A stretch of 64,000 bases of DNA from Halorussus vallis (GTDB lineage: Archaea; Halobacteriota; Halobacteria; Halobacteriales; Haladaptataceae). The DNA is taken from positions 1,488,001 to 1,552,000 of the forward strand of contig NZ_CP100000.1 of NCBI RefSeq assembly GCF_024138165.1, given 5' to 3'. The notes under the pieces were generated by a model. The model saw nothing but the letters and a program-made list of their open reading frames with translations, made no database searches and was not told the origin of the DNA. Shown piece after piece: positions 33,229 to 40,787 of the stretch. The position numbers and the translations under genes are program-made. The number at the start of each line of letters is the position of its first letter. Position 1 is the first letter of the stretch.

Positions 33229-33996
33229 CTACAGACCGGTCGGCGCGTCGACGTAGGTCGTCTCCAGGCCCCAGTCGTCGGCGAGCGCCTGCAGCGACCG
33301 TACGCCGAACGTCTCGGTGGCGTAGTGGCCCGCGAGGAACACCGAGACGCCGGCCTCCCGGGCCTCGTGGTAGGCCTTCTGCTTGCCTTCGCCGGTGATG
33401 AGAGCGTCGGCGCCCGCCTCGACGGCCTCGTCAAGCCAGTCGACGCCGCTGCCGGTGAGTACCGCCACGTCCTCGACTTCCTCGGGACCGAAGTCGAGCA
33501 CCTGGACGCCCTGGCCGAAGTGGTCGAGTTCGGCTTCGAGCGTTGCGCGGAGTTCGTCGGTCGGGATGGGGTCGGGTGCACGCCCGCGCTGGCCGACGTG
33601 TTCCGGGCCGACCGACCCGAACGGTTCGCGGGATTCGAGGCCGAGCAGGTCGGCGATTCCGGCGGCGTTACCGAGTTCGGGGTGGGCGTCCAGCGGGAGG
33701 TGCGAGACGTACAGCGCCACGTCGTTCTCTATCAGCGGCGCGATGCGGCCGTACTGGCGACCGGTCACGCGCTCGATGCCGCCCCACGAGAGGCCGTGGT
33801 GGACGACCAGCGCGTCTGCGTCCCGGTCGGCCGCGGCCTCGACGGTCTGCTCGGCCGCGTCGACGGCGAACGCCACCTTCTCCACCTCGCGGCGGTCGGG
33901 GCCGACCTGGAGGCCGTTGGCGCTGGCGTCGACGTCGGCGAAGTCGCTCGTGCGTAGTTCTTCGTCGTATCGGGAGACGAGTTCGGCGAGGTCCAT
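33229..33996 (-). CDS. Nif3-like dinuclear metal centre protein
   Basis: NIF3/YbgI/DUF34 family, a hexameric ring protein with two metals per site. Metal ligands: ALVVHHGLSWGG (HH-x-x-x-W) in the first half and GHYATE near the C-terminus, with ITGEGKQKAYHEA before it. Length 255 aa is typical. Start MDLAELVSRYDEEL is the standard N-terminus. The stop nearly touches the stop of the convergent secreted-protein gene. Proposed roles in the family include GTP cyclohydrolase-like and metallochaperone functions; none is proven here. Confidence 0.9.
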   Translation of the reverse strand: MDLAELVSRYDEELRTSDFADVDASANGLQVGPDRREVEKVAFAVDAAEQTVEAAADRDADALVVHHGLSWGGIERVTGRQYGRIAPLIENDVALYVSHLPLDAHPELGNAAGIADLLGLESREPFGSVGPEHVGQRGRAPDPIPTDELRATLEAELDHFGQGVQVLDFGPEEVEDVAVLTGSGVDWLDEAVEAGADALITGEGKQKAYHEAREAGVSVFLAGHYATETFGVRSLQALADDWGLETTYVDAPTGL

Positions 33997-34156
33997 GTTC
34001 CGTGGTGGGGCCGGCAGGGGCTTGTATCCCCGGTCTTCGGACGAGACGCATGCGGAGGGGGACGGCCGCGGGTGCTGTCCGCCTCGGCGGCCAGCAAGGC
34101 TTTTCGGCCGGCCGTGCTACTCTCGGGTGCCCGAGCCAACGGGCAGGAGTGATACT

Positions 34157-34264
34157 ATGGGTAAATTCCGCAAGGCGATGTTCGCTTGGCGACGTCTGCC
34201 GCGTGGAGTCAAACGGCGTATCACTCGGAAGGCACGGCGGGTGGTGCGGCGCATCGCGCCGTAA
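34157..34264 (+). CDS. Possible 35-aa Arg/Lys-rich peptide
   Basis: Encodes MGKFRKAMFAWRRLPRGV followed by more basic residues, about half Arg/Lys, ending RRIAP. A strongly basic peptide is unusual in an acidic haloarchaeal proteome, where such proteins usually bind RNA or the ribosome. It has its own ATG after AGTGATACT and ends at TAA. I recall no characterised homologue. It could be a small ribonucleoprotein component or a chance frame. Confidence 0.45.
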   Translation: MGKFRKAMFAWRRLPRGVKRRITRKARRVVRRIAP

Positions 34265-34432
34265 CCTCCGTCGTCTGCGTTTCTCGGGAGTTCGTGTTCT
34301 TCGGTTGTACTTGCAGACGTAACATCCAGGAGTAACCACTCTGGAAGCCACACTGCTCGTTACGAATGATACCGACGACTGAGACAAAGCCCCGCTCGCT
34401 ACGCAACGACCACGTGATGCCTGAACCACCTC

Positions 34433-34660
34433 GAAAGCCCCCGCCCGGTCACGCGAGCGAAGCGAGCGTGACGTTGTCGTCGTGAACGCAGTGAACGACG
34501 GCTCGACGGACGTGTCCGTCGGTGTCGGAGCGTGCCTCCGACAGTACTCGCGGTCGCTGTGAGGCATATTTTGGCCGCGGCAGTGCCGCGGCCAAAATAG
34601 AGGTCCCACAGACGACCACGTCTTTCGGACGCGAGCGGGCGGCCCCTTTCAGTCCGCCCC
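34433..34660. repeat. Fold-back element R3, copy B, with extra hairpins
   Basis: Same outer arms as copy A: GAAAGCCCCCGCCCG at 34433 and CGAGCGGGCGGCCCCTTTC at about 34632-34650. Between them are added hairpins GTCACGC/GCGTGAC, CGTCGT/ACGACG, GACGGAC/GTCCGTC and TGTCGGA/TCCGACA. The shared inner stem CTGTG/CACAG encloses a 14-bp perfect hairpin at 34568-34581/34585-34598 (arm ATTTTGGCCGCGGC). The DNA from 34265 to 34432 shows nothing else. Confidence 0.7.
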
Positions 34661-34731
34661 GCCGGTTGGTCGGCCGAGCACTTCCGGCGGATGGTCCACC
34701 AGGCGTTTTCAACCCCGAATAGGCCTCCTAG

Positions 34732-34883
34732 CGCGCTGGCGCGGCTTCATGCCGCGCCATCTTCGCGCGAGGGACGACTACGCGCCCACAGGGCGCGCAG
34801 GAGTCGGCTGGGGAGGCGTGTGGCTGTCGCGGTGCTGTGGCGGTGCGGTCACTCATTTGTGACGTGCGAGCAGGACGTTCCGA
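34732..34883 (+). repeat. Structured repeat R2, copy 2
   Basis: GCGCGCTGGCG, hairpin GGCGCGGC-TTCAT-GCCGCGCC, GCGCGAGGGACGA, hairpin GCGCCC-ACA-GGGCGC, then GGCTGGGGAGGCGTGTGGC, GCGGTG runs and CTCATTTGTGA. It is followed by GTGCGAGCAGGACG-type units at 34864, 34909 and, weakly, 34947. Confidence 0.7.
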
Positions 34884-34988
34884 CAAAACAGAAACAATCG
34901 TCGCACTAGTGCGAGCAGAACGCTCGGGTCTTTCGAACACCACCCGGTGCCGAGCAAAAGCGAAACGTCGCGAGTGAAGCAGTACGAC

Positions 34989-35804
34989 TCAGTCGGAAGC
35001 GTCTGCGTGCGAGAAGACGAACTCCCGGAGCAGTTTCCCACCCAGCGCCGCCGCCTGACCGTCGTCCCTGTCGTTGACCTCCACCACGTCGAACCCCGCC
35101 ACCTGACCGCGTTCGGCCACCTCGCGCACCACGTCGCGCATCTCCCGGGGCGTCAGGCCGAACGGTTCCATCGTCCCTGTGCCGGGCGCGAACCCAGGGT
35201 CGGCGCCGTCGATGTCGACGCTGAGGTAGACCGACTCGTCGGCGTCGAAGTCCGGCGTCCAGTCGGCCGCGTCCTCGGGGGGAACCACCGTCACGTCGCT
35301 CTCCGCGGCGCGTTCCCACTCCTCCTCGCTACCGGTTCGCGCGCCGAGGATGACGGCCTCCTCCGCGACTTCGAGGACGTGGCGGGTGACCGTCGCGTGG
35401 CTCAGCGGGTTGCCGTCGTACTCCGCGCGGAGGTCGAGGTGAGCGTCGAGGCAGACGAAGACGTCGGGGTCGACCGCCCGCACTCCGGCGAGCGTGACCG
35501 TGTGTTCGCCGCCGAGCAGAAGCGGGACCGCGTCGTCCCAGACCGCGTCGGTCGCGACGCCCTCCAGGTACTCGAGATACTCCGCGGCGTCGTCCCACGC
35601 GCGAACGTCGCCGTGGTCGTGGACCGCGAGTTCGGAGAACCGGGCGTCCGTCCGGGCGTCGTAGTCGTCGTAGGTCCGGGCGAACCGCCGAATCCGGTCG
35701 GGACCGAACCGAGCGCCGGGCTGGAACGTCGTCGAAACGTCGAGGGGCGCGCCCACCACCACGTAGTCGGCGGCGTCGCGGTCGGCGGTCGCGCCGGGAA
35801 ACAT
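34989..35804 (-). CDS. speB: Agmatinase/arginase-family ureohydrolase
   Basis: Hydrolyses agmatine (or a related guanidine) to release urea, using two Mn ions. Family motifs are complete: GGEHTV, DAHLDLR (DAHxD) and SVDIDGADPGFAPG (SxDxDxxDP), with EVND near the end. 271 aa, normal. Its stop-to-start spacing to aIF5A upstream is only 6 nt, so the two form an operon. In Haloferax an agmatine-based route to deoxyhypusine has been proposed; the gene order here supports a link between this enzyme and aIF5A modification. Confidence 0.9.
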   Translation of the reverse strand: MFPGATADRDAADYVVVGAPLDVSTTFQPGARFGPDRIRRFARTYDDYDARTDARFSELAVHDHGDVRAWDDAAEYLEYLEGVATDAVWDDAVPLLLGGEHTVTLAGVRAVDPDVFVCLDAHLDLRAEYDGNPLSHATVTRHVLEVAEEAVILGARTGSEEEWERAAESDVTVVPPEDAADWTPDFDADESVYLSVDIDGADPGFAPGTGTMEPFGLTPREMRDVVREVAERGQVAGFDVVEVNDRDDGQAAALGGKLLREFVFSHADASD

Positions 35805-35810
35805 CGAAAT

Positions 35811-36191
35811 CTACTCGAGAATCTTGCGCTGCTCTTCCATCTCGAGGTACTCGATCTCGTCGTCGGGCGAGAGCGAGACGTCGCCGGGCGTCTTGATGGT
35901 GATGGTTTCGTAGGTTTCGAGGTCCATGACCTGGGCGACGTCGTCGCTCTCGACGGAGACGACCTGACCCTGTTTGCGGTTGATGATGGGGACCCAGATC
36001 TTGGCGTCGACCGGCTGGGAGAGGCTGCGCTTCTTGCCGTCGAAGACGCCCTTGGCCTCGATGCGGGCCTTCGCGCTGCCGTGTTTGCCCGGCTTGGCCG
36101 TGCTGTAGGAGTTGATGACGCAGGCCGCGTCGTCTATCATCACGTAGTTGCCTTCCTGGAGGTCCCGTACTTCCTTCTGCTCTTTTGCCAT
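35811..36191 (-). CDS. eif5a: Translation factor aIF5A
   Basis: 126-aa factor that helps the ribosome through difficult peptide bonds and is modified on one lysine. The hypusination loop reads [10 protein letters not shown]; the first Lys after PG is the expected target. The N-terminal SH3-like part starts [20 protein letters not shown] and the C-terminal OB fold includes [24 protein letters not shown] lies 27 nt before the ATG at 36191, so the message is probably leaderless. A longer in-frame extension is discarded because it lacks haloarchaeal composition. Operon with the agmatinase gene. Confidence 0.95.
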   Translation of the reverse strand: MAKEQKEVRDLQEGNYVMIDDAACVINSYSTAKPGKHGSAKARIEAKGVFDGKKRSLSQPVDAKIWVPIINRKQGQVVSVESDDVAQVMDLETYETITIKTPGDVSLSPDDEIEYLEMEEQRKILE

Positions 36192-36215
36192 ACGGCCGGA
36201 TAGCGTCCGGGGTAG

Positions 36216-36221
36216 TATAAA
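36216..36221 (-). promoter_or_regulatory. TATA box of the aIF5A-agmatinase operon
   Basis: TTTATA on the minus strand, centred 27 nt upstream of the aIF5A ATG. Confidence 0.6.
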
Positions 36222-36319
36222 CCGTTTGGAAACGCCTCGCGGGCGAGCGAGCGCCGCGAACGTGGGTGTTCGTGCCATGGCGAAGTCCGCGACCCGACCC
36301 GCTTCTCGGACGCCAGGAG

Positions 36320-36589
36320 TCACTCGCGCTCGTGGCCGTGGCCGACCACGAGCGCCGCGACGTGGGCGACCAGGAGCGAGAGGAACGCCGTCGCCTGTCC
36401 GGCGTCGAGGCCGCCGTAGAGCAGCGGCACGTAGAGCGCGGGCAGTGCGACGGCCGTCCAGAACCCCGCGGCCCGGACGAGCGCGACGACGGGTGCGGTC
36501 GCGCTGGTCGCGAGCGACTGGGCGGCGGCGAGCCAATCGACGGCGGTACGGTCGGACGAGACGGTGAGGGGTGAGGGGGAGTCGGACAT
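36320..36589 (-). CDS. Small two-TM membrane protein (89 aa)
   Basis: Unrecognised. After about 35 hydrophilic residues there are two hydrophobic segments ([20 protein letters not shown] and [18 protein letters not shown]), ending HGHERE. A TATA-like AATATT lies about 26 nt upstream of the ATG. It has no signal peptide and is probably an inner-membrane subunit or stress protein of unknown role. It stands alone between aIF5A and another small membrane protein. The DNA between this gene and the next (36590-36885) shows no other gene. Confidence 0.65.
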   Translation of the reverse strand: MSDSPSPLTVSSDRTAVDWLAAAQSLATSATAPVVALVRAAGFWTAVALPALYVPLLYGGLDAGQATAFLSLLVAHVAALVVGHGHERE

Positions 36590-36885
36590 CGTGACCTGTC
36601 TTGGTTACTCGAATATTTCGGTCGAAGAAAGCATATAACCGGCCGAACGTTGCACGAATTCGGACTGTTTCAGCGAATTTATCCGGTTACTTAGTGGTCC
36701 GGACGCCCGACCTTACGACCTCCATTAACCGGGGCGTGAGAGCTTATGGCGCGTCTAGTCCGGCGTTACAGACCGTCTAAAGTTGGGTCGGTGCGGTTTC
36801 CATGCAGGAGGTAGGCGGACGCGAGCGTCAGGGCACTGAAAGTGGTCGGCGGACGGGGAGTCCGAAACCCCTCGCACCGCGACGG

Positions 36886-37176
36886 CTACCGACGGAGCCA
36901 CACCGCGGGTAGCGTCAGGACGGCAAGCCCCGCGTAGGTCGGTGCCAGCGGGACGAGCGCCACGCACCGTCCGATTTCGACGTAGAGGTGGTCGACGGTG
37001 ACTTCCCTGATGCGGAACGGGTCGGTCGGGACCGGGAGCGGACAGACGCGACCGGTCAGATTTCTCGTCAGTAGCGCGACCCAGACGCCGACGAGCACCG
37101 CGAACGCCGCCGAAACCACGAGCTTTCGCCGACGCGTCCGGGCGAACGGTTCCGCGAGGCCGTCGAGCGGTTCCAT
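36886..37176 (-). CDS. Small two-TM membrane protein (96 aa)
   Basis: Unrecognised. A basic N-terminus (ARTRRRKLVV) is followed by a first membrane segment (SAAFAVLVGVWVALL), an external loop with two Cys (VCPLPV and GRCVAL) and a second segment (VPLAPTYAGLAVLTLPAVW) ending in RR. The topology would put both ends in the cytoplasm. Codon composition matches the surrounding chromosome, which supports a real gene. No partner is evident; the ZIP transporter gene upstream is 90 bp away in the same direction. Confidence 0.6.
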   Translation of the reverse strand: MEPLDGLAEPFARTRRRKLVVSAAFAVLVGVWVALLTRNLTGRVCPLPVPTDPFRIREVTVDHLYVEIGRCVALVPLAPTYAGLAVLTLPAVWLRR

Positions 37177-37265
37177 ACGAACACCCAGAGAACATTACAT
37201 TTCAGCCTTTCGAACTTCCGGGAAAACTTCGGTCGGCCGGCGACGCGCCTGCCGTTCGGACGACT

Positions 37266-38165
37266 TCAGACGTACATCAGCGGCACCATGGCGGCGACGC
37301 CGACGGCGAGGCCGGCCACCAGTTCCAGATGTCCGCCGTTGGGCAGGTGTTCGCCGGTTTCCAGCGCCTCCGGGACGAACTCCGTGAGGACGAGGTACAC
37401 CATCGCGCCCGCGGCGAATCCGAACCCGAAGGGGAGGAACGCCTGCGCCCAGCGGACGAACGCGAAAGCGATGACCGCTCCGATGGGCTGGGGGAGGCTG
37501 GAGAACACCGCCGCGCCGACCATCCGCCACCTGCTGACGTTCATCGTCTGCATCGGGATGGAGACGGCGACGCCCTCCGGGACGTTGTGGATGGAGATGG
37601 CGACGGTCATGAAGACGGCCAGTAGCGGAACCGAGAAGCCCAGTATCGGGACGCCGCCCTCGAAGCCCAACTCGGCGAACGAGACGCCGACCGCGACGCC
37701 CTCCGGGAAACTGTGGACCGTCAGGATGCCGAGGATGAGCACCAGCTTTCGGAGGTCTCCCTCGGCGAACGCCTCGGCCTCGACGGCGTGTTCGGCGTGG
37801 TCGTGGCCGCCCGAGTCGTCGTGGGCGTGGTCGTGACCGTGGCCGCCTTCTGCCGCCTCCCCGTCGCTCCCGTCGCCGATATCGACGGCGTCGAGCGCCC
37901 AGTCGGCAGCTTCGACCAACACGACGCCCGCGAGCAGACCCAGGACCATGAGCGTCGGGAAGCCGTCCGCGTAGGCCAGTCCCTCGTTGACGAGGCCGAA
38001 CAGGGACGCCGACACCATGATGCCCGACGCGAGGCCCCAGAGCACGACGTTCCACCGGTCGCCGAAGTCGTCGACGAAGAAGAACGGAACCGCGCCGAGA
38101 CCCGTGGCGAACGCGGTGAACAGCCCCGCCACGAACACGAGCGCGAGGTTCTCTACGAATCCCAT
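37266..38165 (-). CDS. ZIP-family metal transporter
   Basis: Divalent-metal importer of the ZIP (ZupT-like) family. The long His/Asp-rich loop (GHGHDHAHDDSGGHDHAEHA, about residues 108-127) between the third and fourth membrane segments is typical. The metal site is in helices IV and V: TVHSFPEGVAVGVSF and ISIHNVPEGVAVS (H-S-F-P-E-G and H-N-x-P-E-G). About 299 aa from the ATG at 38165. A possible metalloregulator site is upstream at 38218-38233. Substrate (zinc, iron or manganese) cannot be read from sequence. Confidence 0.92.
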   Translation of the reverse strand: MGFVENLALVFVAGLFTAFATGLGAVPFFFVDDFGDRWNVVLWGLASGIMVSASLFGLVNEGLAYADGFPTLMVLGLLAGVVLVEAADWALDAVDIGDGSDGEAAEGGHGHDHAHDDSGGHDHAEHAVEAEAFAEGDLRKLVLILGILTVHSFPEGVAVGVSFAELGFEGGVPILGFSVPLLAVFMTVAISIHNVPEGVAVSIPMQTMNVSRWRMVGAAVFSSLPQPIGAVIAFAFVRWAQAFLPFGFGFAAGAMVYLVLTEFVPEALETGEHLPNGGHLELVAGLAVGVAAMVPLMYV

Positions 38166-38217
38166 GTGCGAAGTATAACCGTTAAAGGCAAAAAAGAGTT
38201 TCCAAAACAAAAATTGA

Positions 38218-38233
38218 TTTTGGTTTGCCTAAA
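38218..38233 (-). promoter_or_regulatory. Possible DtxR/MntR-type operator upstream of the ZIP gene
   Basis: Read on the minus strand it is TTTAGGCAAACCAAAA, resembling half of the TTAGG-type palindromes bound by DtxR-family metalloregulators. It is about 55 bp before the ZIP start codon. The match is partial. Confidence 0.3.
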
Positions 38234-38637
38234 GCGTTCGTTTCCGGAACCGGCGACACCGCGCGTTCGCGCGATCGGCGGCGCGTTTCGTGTCCGACCC
38301 GCCGAGACGTGTAGTTTCCTGCCCGTTCTTCCGAAATTAAGTGACGCCGGCGCGACGTACGGAACGGAGATGAGGGGTTTCGAACGTCGAACGGCGGGAC
38401 GGGGAGACGAACGCGGCGGAGCGGCGCACGCCGAGCGAGTCGAAGGGGACGAATCGGACGACGAGACGAATCGACTTGCGGCCACGCTCGCGTTTCTCGC
38501 CGGGCGCCGAGCGAACAGCACGAGGCGGGACACCGGGTATCCGTACCCCGGTCCGGCCGGAGGAGTTCGGAGGGAAGGGCCGTGAGCGGCGCGCCCGGGC
38601 GGCCGCGCCTACTCGCCGGCTCGCCGCCCCGTCGGCC
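38234..38637. other. Gap without a convincing gene
   Basis: Between the ZIP promoter region and the UbiB stop codon. A 71-codon plus-strand frame from about 38370 is acidic in part but has no homologue I know and no promoter; left uncalled. Confidence 0.4.
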
Positions 38638-40311
38638 CTACTCCCGGCCCTCGCGGCGTCGCATCTCGTGGCGGGTGAACTGCGGGGTGACCCGGGTCCC
38701 GCGGCGCTTGCGAAAGCTCCGGTAGAGGAGGGCGGCGACGGCGAGCGAGACGGCCGCCGAGACGGCCGCCGCCTGGAGGTCGGCGAACGCGTAGAGGATG
38801 GCGGTCGAGAGGCCGCCGACCGAGACGAACAGTCCGTAGACGATTCGCTTGGCGAGTCGCTCGAAGACGTCGTTGCCGTCCTCGACGTCGGCCCGGACGT
38901 AGAAGTCGTCGCGGTCGACCCGGTCAAGCGCCCGCTCCAACTTCGGCGCGAGGCGAACCGACGACCGGACCGACTGCTGTATCTGGTCGCCGACCTCGCC
39001 GGCGAACTGCTTGATGGACTCCTCGCGGTAGCCCTGCTCGGTGAGGTAGTCGGTCGCGACCGAGATGAAGTCGAAGTCGGGGTCGAGGGTGACGCAGACC
39101 CCCTCGACGACCGTCGCCACCCGAAGCACGAGCGCGAGGTTCGAGGGCAGGCGAAGCGGGAACTCGTAGATGGTGTCCTCGACCTGGCCGACGATCTGCT
39201 GGACGCGGTAGGTTTCGATGTCCTCCCCGCGGGCGTCCTCGATGGCGAGTTCCATCACCTTCCCCATCGTCGCCCGGTCGGCCTCCGGACTCAGGGTACC
39301 CATCTCGATGAGCGCGTCCAGGATACCGTCGATGTCCTGGTTGGCCACCGCGACGTAGAAGTCGACGATCTTGCGCTGGATGAACTCGTCGACCCGGCCC
39401 GACATCCCGAAGTCGTAGAAGACGATGGTGCCGTCGTCCCGGACCGCCAGGTTCCCGGGATGGGGGTCGGCGTGGAAGACGCCGTCCTCCAGCAGCATCT
39501 GGAGGTACGTCTCCTGGAGGGTCACCGCCAGGTCGTGGCGGTCGACGCCCATCTCGTCGAGCGCCTCGACGTCGTTAATCTTCGTCCCCTCGATGTACTC
39601 CATCGTGAGCACGCGCGGCCCGGAGTGCGACTCGACGACCGACGGGATGGCAACCCGGTCGTTGCCCTCGAAGTTCGCGCGGATCTCCGCCAGCATCTCG
39701 GCCTCGCGGTCGTAGTCCATCTCCTGGCGGATGGTCCGGGCGAACTCGTCGGCGAGGTTCTCGAGCGAGAACGCCCGGCCCTCCCCGAGGAACCGGAGCA
39801 ACACCGGGAGCGACCACCGGATGACCCGCAGGTCGGCGTCGACGAGATCCTCGATGCCGGGCCGGCGGACCTTGACGGCGACCTGCTCGCCGTCGACCTC
39901 CGCGAGGTAGACCTGCCCGAGGCTCGCGCCGCTGATGGCGTCGGTGTCGAAGGCGTCGAAGTTGCCCTCGACCGACCCGAGTTCGTGCTCCAGCACCGCG
40001 CGGGCGTCGGCCCACGGCGCAGGCGGCACCTCGTCCTGGAGCTTCGAGAGCACGTCGACGTACTCCGGCGGGAGCACGTCGGGCCGCGTCGAGAGCAACT
40101 GGCCGAGTTTGATGAACGTCGGCCCGAGCGTCAACAGCGACGCCAGCAGGGTTTCGGCCCGCTCGACGCGAGTCTCGGCGGTGACCCGGCGTGAGCGGCC
40201 GAACAGCAGGAAGCGGCGGCGGTCGCGGGCGTAGCTGAACAGGAGGGGCAAGAAGTGGTACGCCACGACGAAGAACCGTCGGTACGCGCGGAGGTTGACC
40301 AGAGTGACCAC
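38638..40311 (-). CDS. ABC1/UbiB-family atypical kinase
   Basis: Protein-kinase-like ATPase of the ADCK/UbiB family, linked to isoprenoid quinone metabolism or membrane lipids. Motifs in order: FIKLGQLLSTRPDVLP (the KxGQ motif), the Ala-rich loop ISGASLGQVY, VAVKVRRPG, HADPHPGN and YDFGMSG. Two C-terminal hydrophobic segments (VYGLFVSVGGLSTAILYAF and AAVSAAVSLAVAALLY) anchor it to the membrane. 557 aa is typical. It starts 9 nt after the Hsp20 stop, so the two are in one operon. Confidence 0.92.
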   Translation of the reverse strand: MVTLVNLRAYRRFFVVAYHFLPLLFSYARDRRRFLLFGRSRRVTAETRVERAETLLASLLTLGPTFIKLGQLLSTRPDVLPPEYVDVLSKLQDEVPPAPWADARAVLEHELGSVEGNFDAFDTDAISGASLGQVYLAEVDGEQVAVKVRRPGIEDLVDADLRVIRWSLPVLLRFLGEGRAFSLENLADEFARTIRQEMDYDREAEMLAEIRANFEGNDRVAIPSVVESHSGPRVLTMEYIEGTKINDVEALDEMGVDRHDLAVTLQETYLQMLLEDGVFHADPHPGNLAVRDDGTIVFYDFGMSGRVDEFIQRKIVDFYVAVANQDIDGILDALIEMGTLSPEADRATMGKVMELAIEDARGEDIETYRVQQIVGQVEDTIYEFPLRLPSNLALVLRVATVVEGVCVTLDPDFDFISVATDYLTEQGYREESIKQFAGEVGDQIQQSVRSSVRLAPKLERALDRVDRDDFYVRADVEDGNDVFERLAKRIVYGLFVSVGGLSTAILYAFADLQAAAVSAAVSLAVAALLYRSFRKRRGTRVTPQFTRHEMRRREGRE

Positions 40312-40320
40312 CTCGCGCGG

Positions 40321-40677
40321 TCAGCGACCCGTGATCGGAATCTCCCGCTCGGGGGCGGCCTGTCGCTTGGGGAGGTGGAGTTCGAGGACGCCGCGGTCGA
40401 TGGTCGCTTCCGCGCCCGCGCCGGTCGCGTCCGGCGGCAGGGGCAGGTCGGCGTCGAGGAACAGCGACCGCTCCTCCTGGAGGTAGGAGAACTCGACGGG
40501 CACGTCCTTCTCGCGGCGCGCCTCGATTTCGAGGTGACCGTCGGTGACGCTCACGTCGACCGTCCGGTCGTTGACACCCGGCAGGTCCACGACCAGCAGG
40601 TAGGCGTCGTCGCTCTCCAGCAGGTCCGCGAACACCGCATCGGGCAACTCGCGCATGGCATCGCGCAGCGCTGACAT
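40321..40677 (-). CDS. Hsp20/alpha-crystallin-type small heat-shock protein
   Basis: 118-aa holdase-type chaperone. The alpha-crystallin domain runs from about residue 18 (DAYLLVVDLPGVNDRTVDV) through HLEIEARRE to GVLELHLPK, the conserved A-x-x-x-(G)VL strand. The N- and C-terminal arms are short; the C-terminus has REIPITG, an I-x-I motif used in oligomerisation. The ATG at 40677 is used because the upstream extension is not haloarchaeal. Operon with the UbiB-family kinase, divergent from moeA with overlapping upstream DNA. Confidence 0.88.
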   Translation of the reverse strand: MSALRDAMRELPDAVFADLLESDDAYLLVVDLPGVNDRTVDVSVTDGHLEIEARREKDVPVEFSYLQEERSLFLDADLPLPPDATGAGAEATIDRGVLELHLPKRQAAPEREIPITGR

Positions 40678-40758
40678 ACCACCGTCTTGGGACGGAGGGG
40701 CGAAAAAGGATGTGGATGAGCGACCGGGCGTCGGGAGTCCCGGAGACGTCCCGCACCC

Positions 40759-40764
40759 TTTTAT
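40759..40764 (+). promoter_or_regulatory. TATA box of moeA
   Basis: TTTTAT centred about 26 nt before the ATG at 40788; supports that start and a leaderless message. Confidence 0.55.
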
Positions 40765-40787
40765 CCGATGACGCGCGAGTTCCACCC

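Noticed and set aside
38476-40194. Long plus-strand ORF opposite the UbiB-family gene
   Set aside because: Mirror frame of a clear ABC1 kinase; no domain seen.
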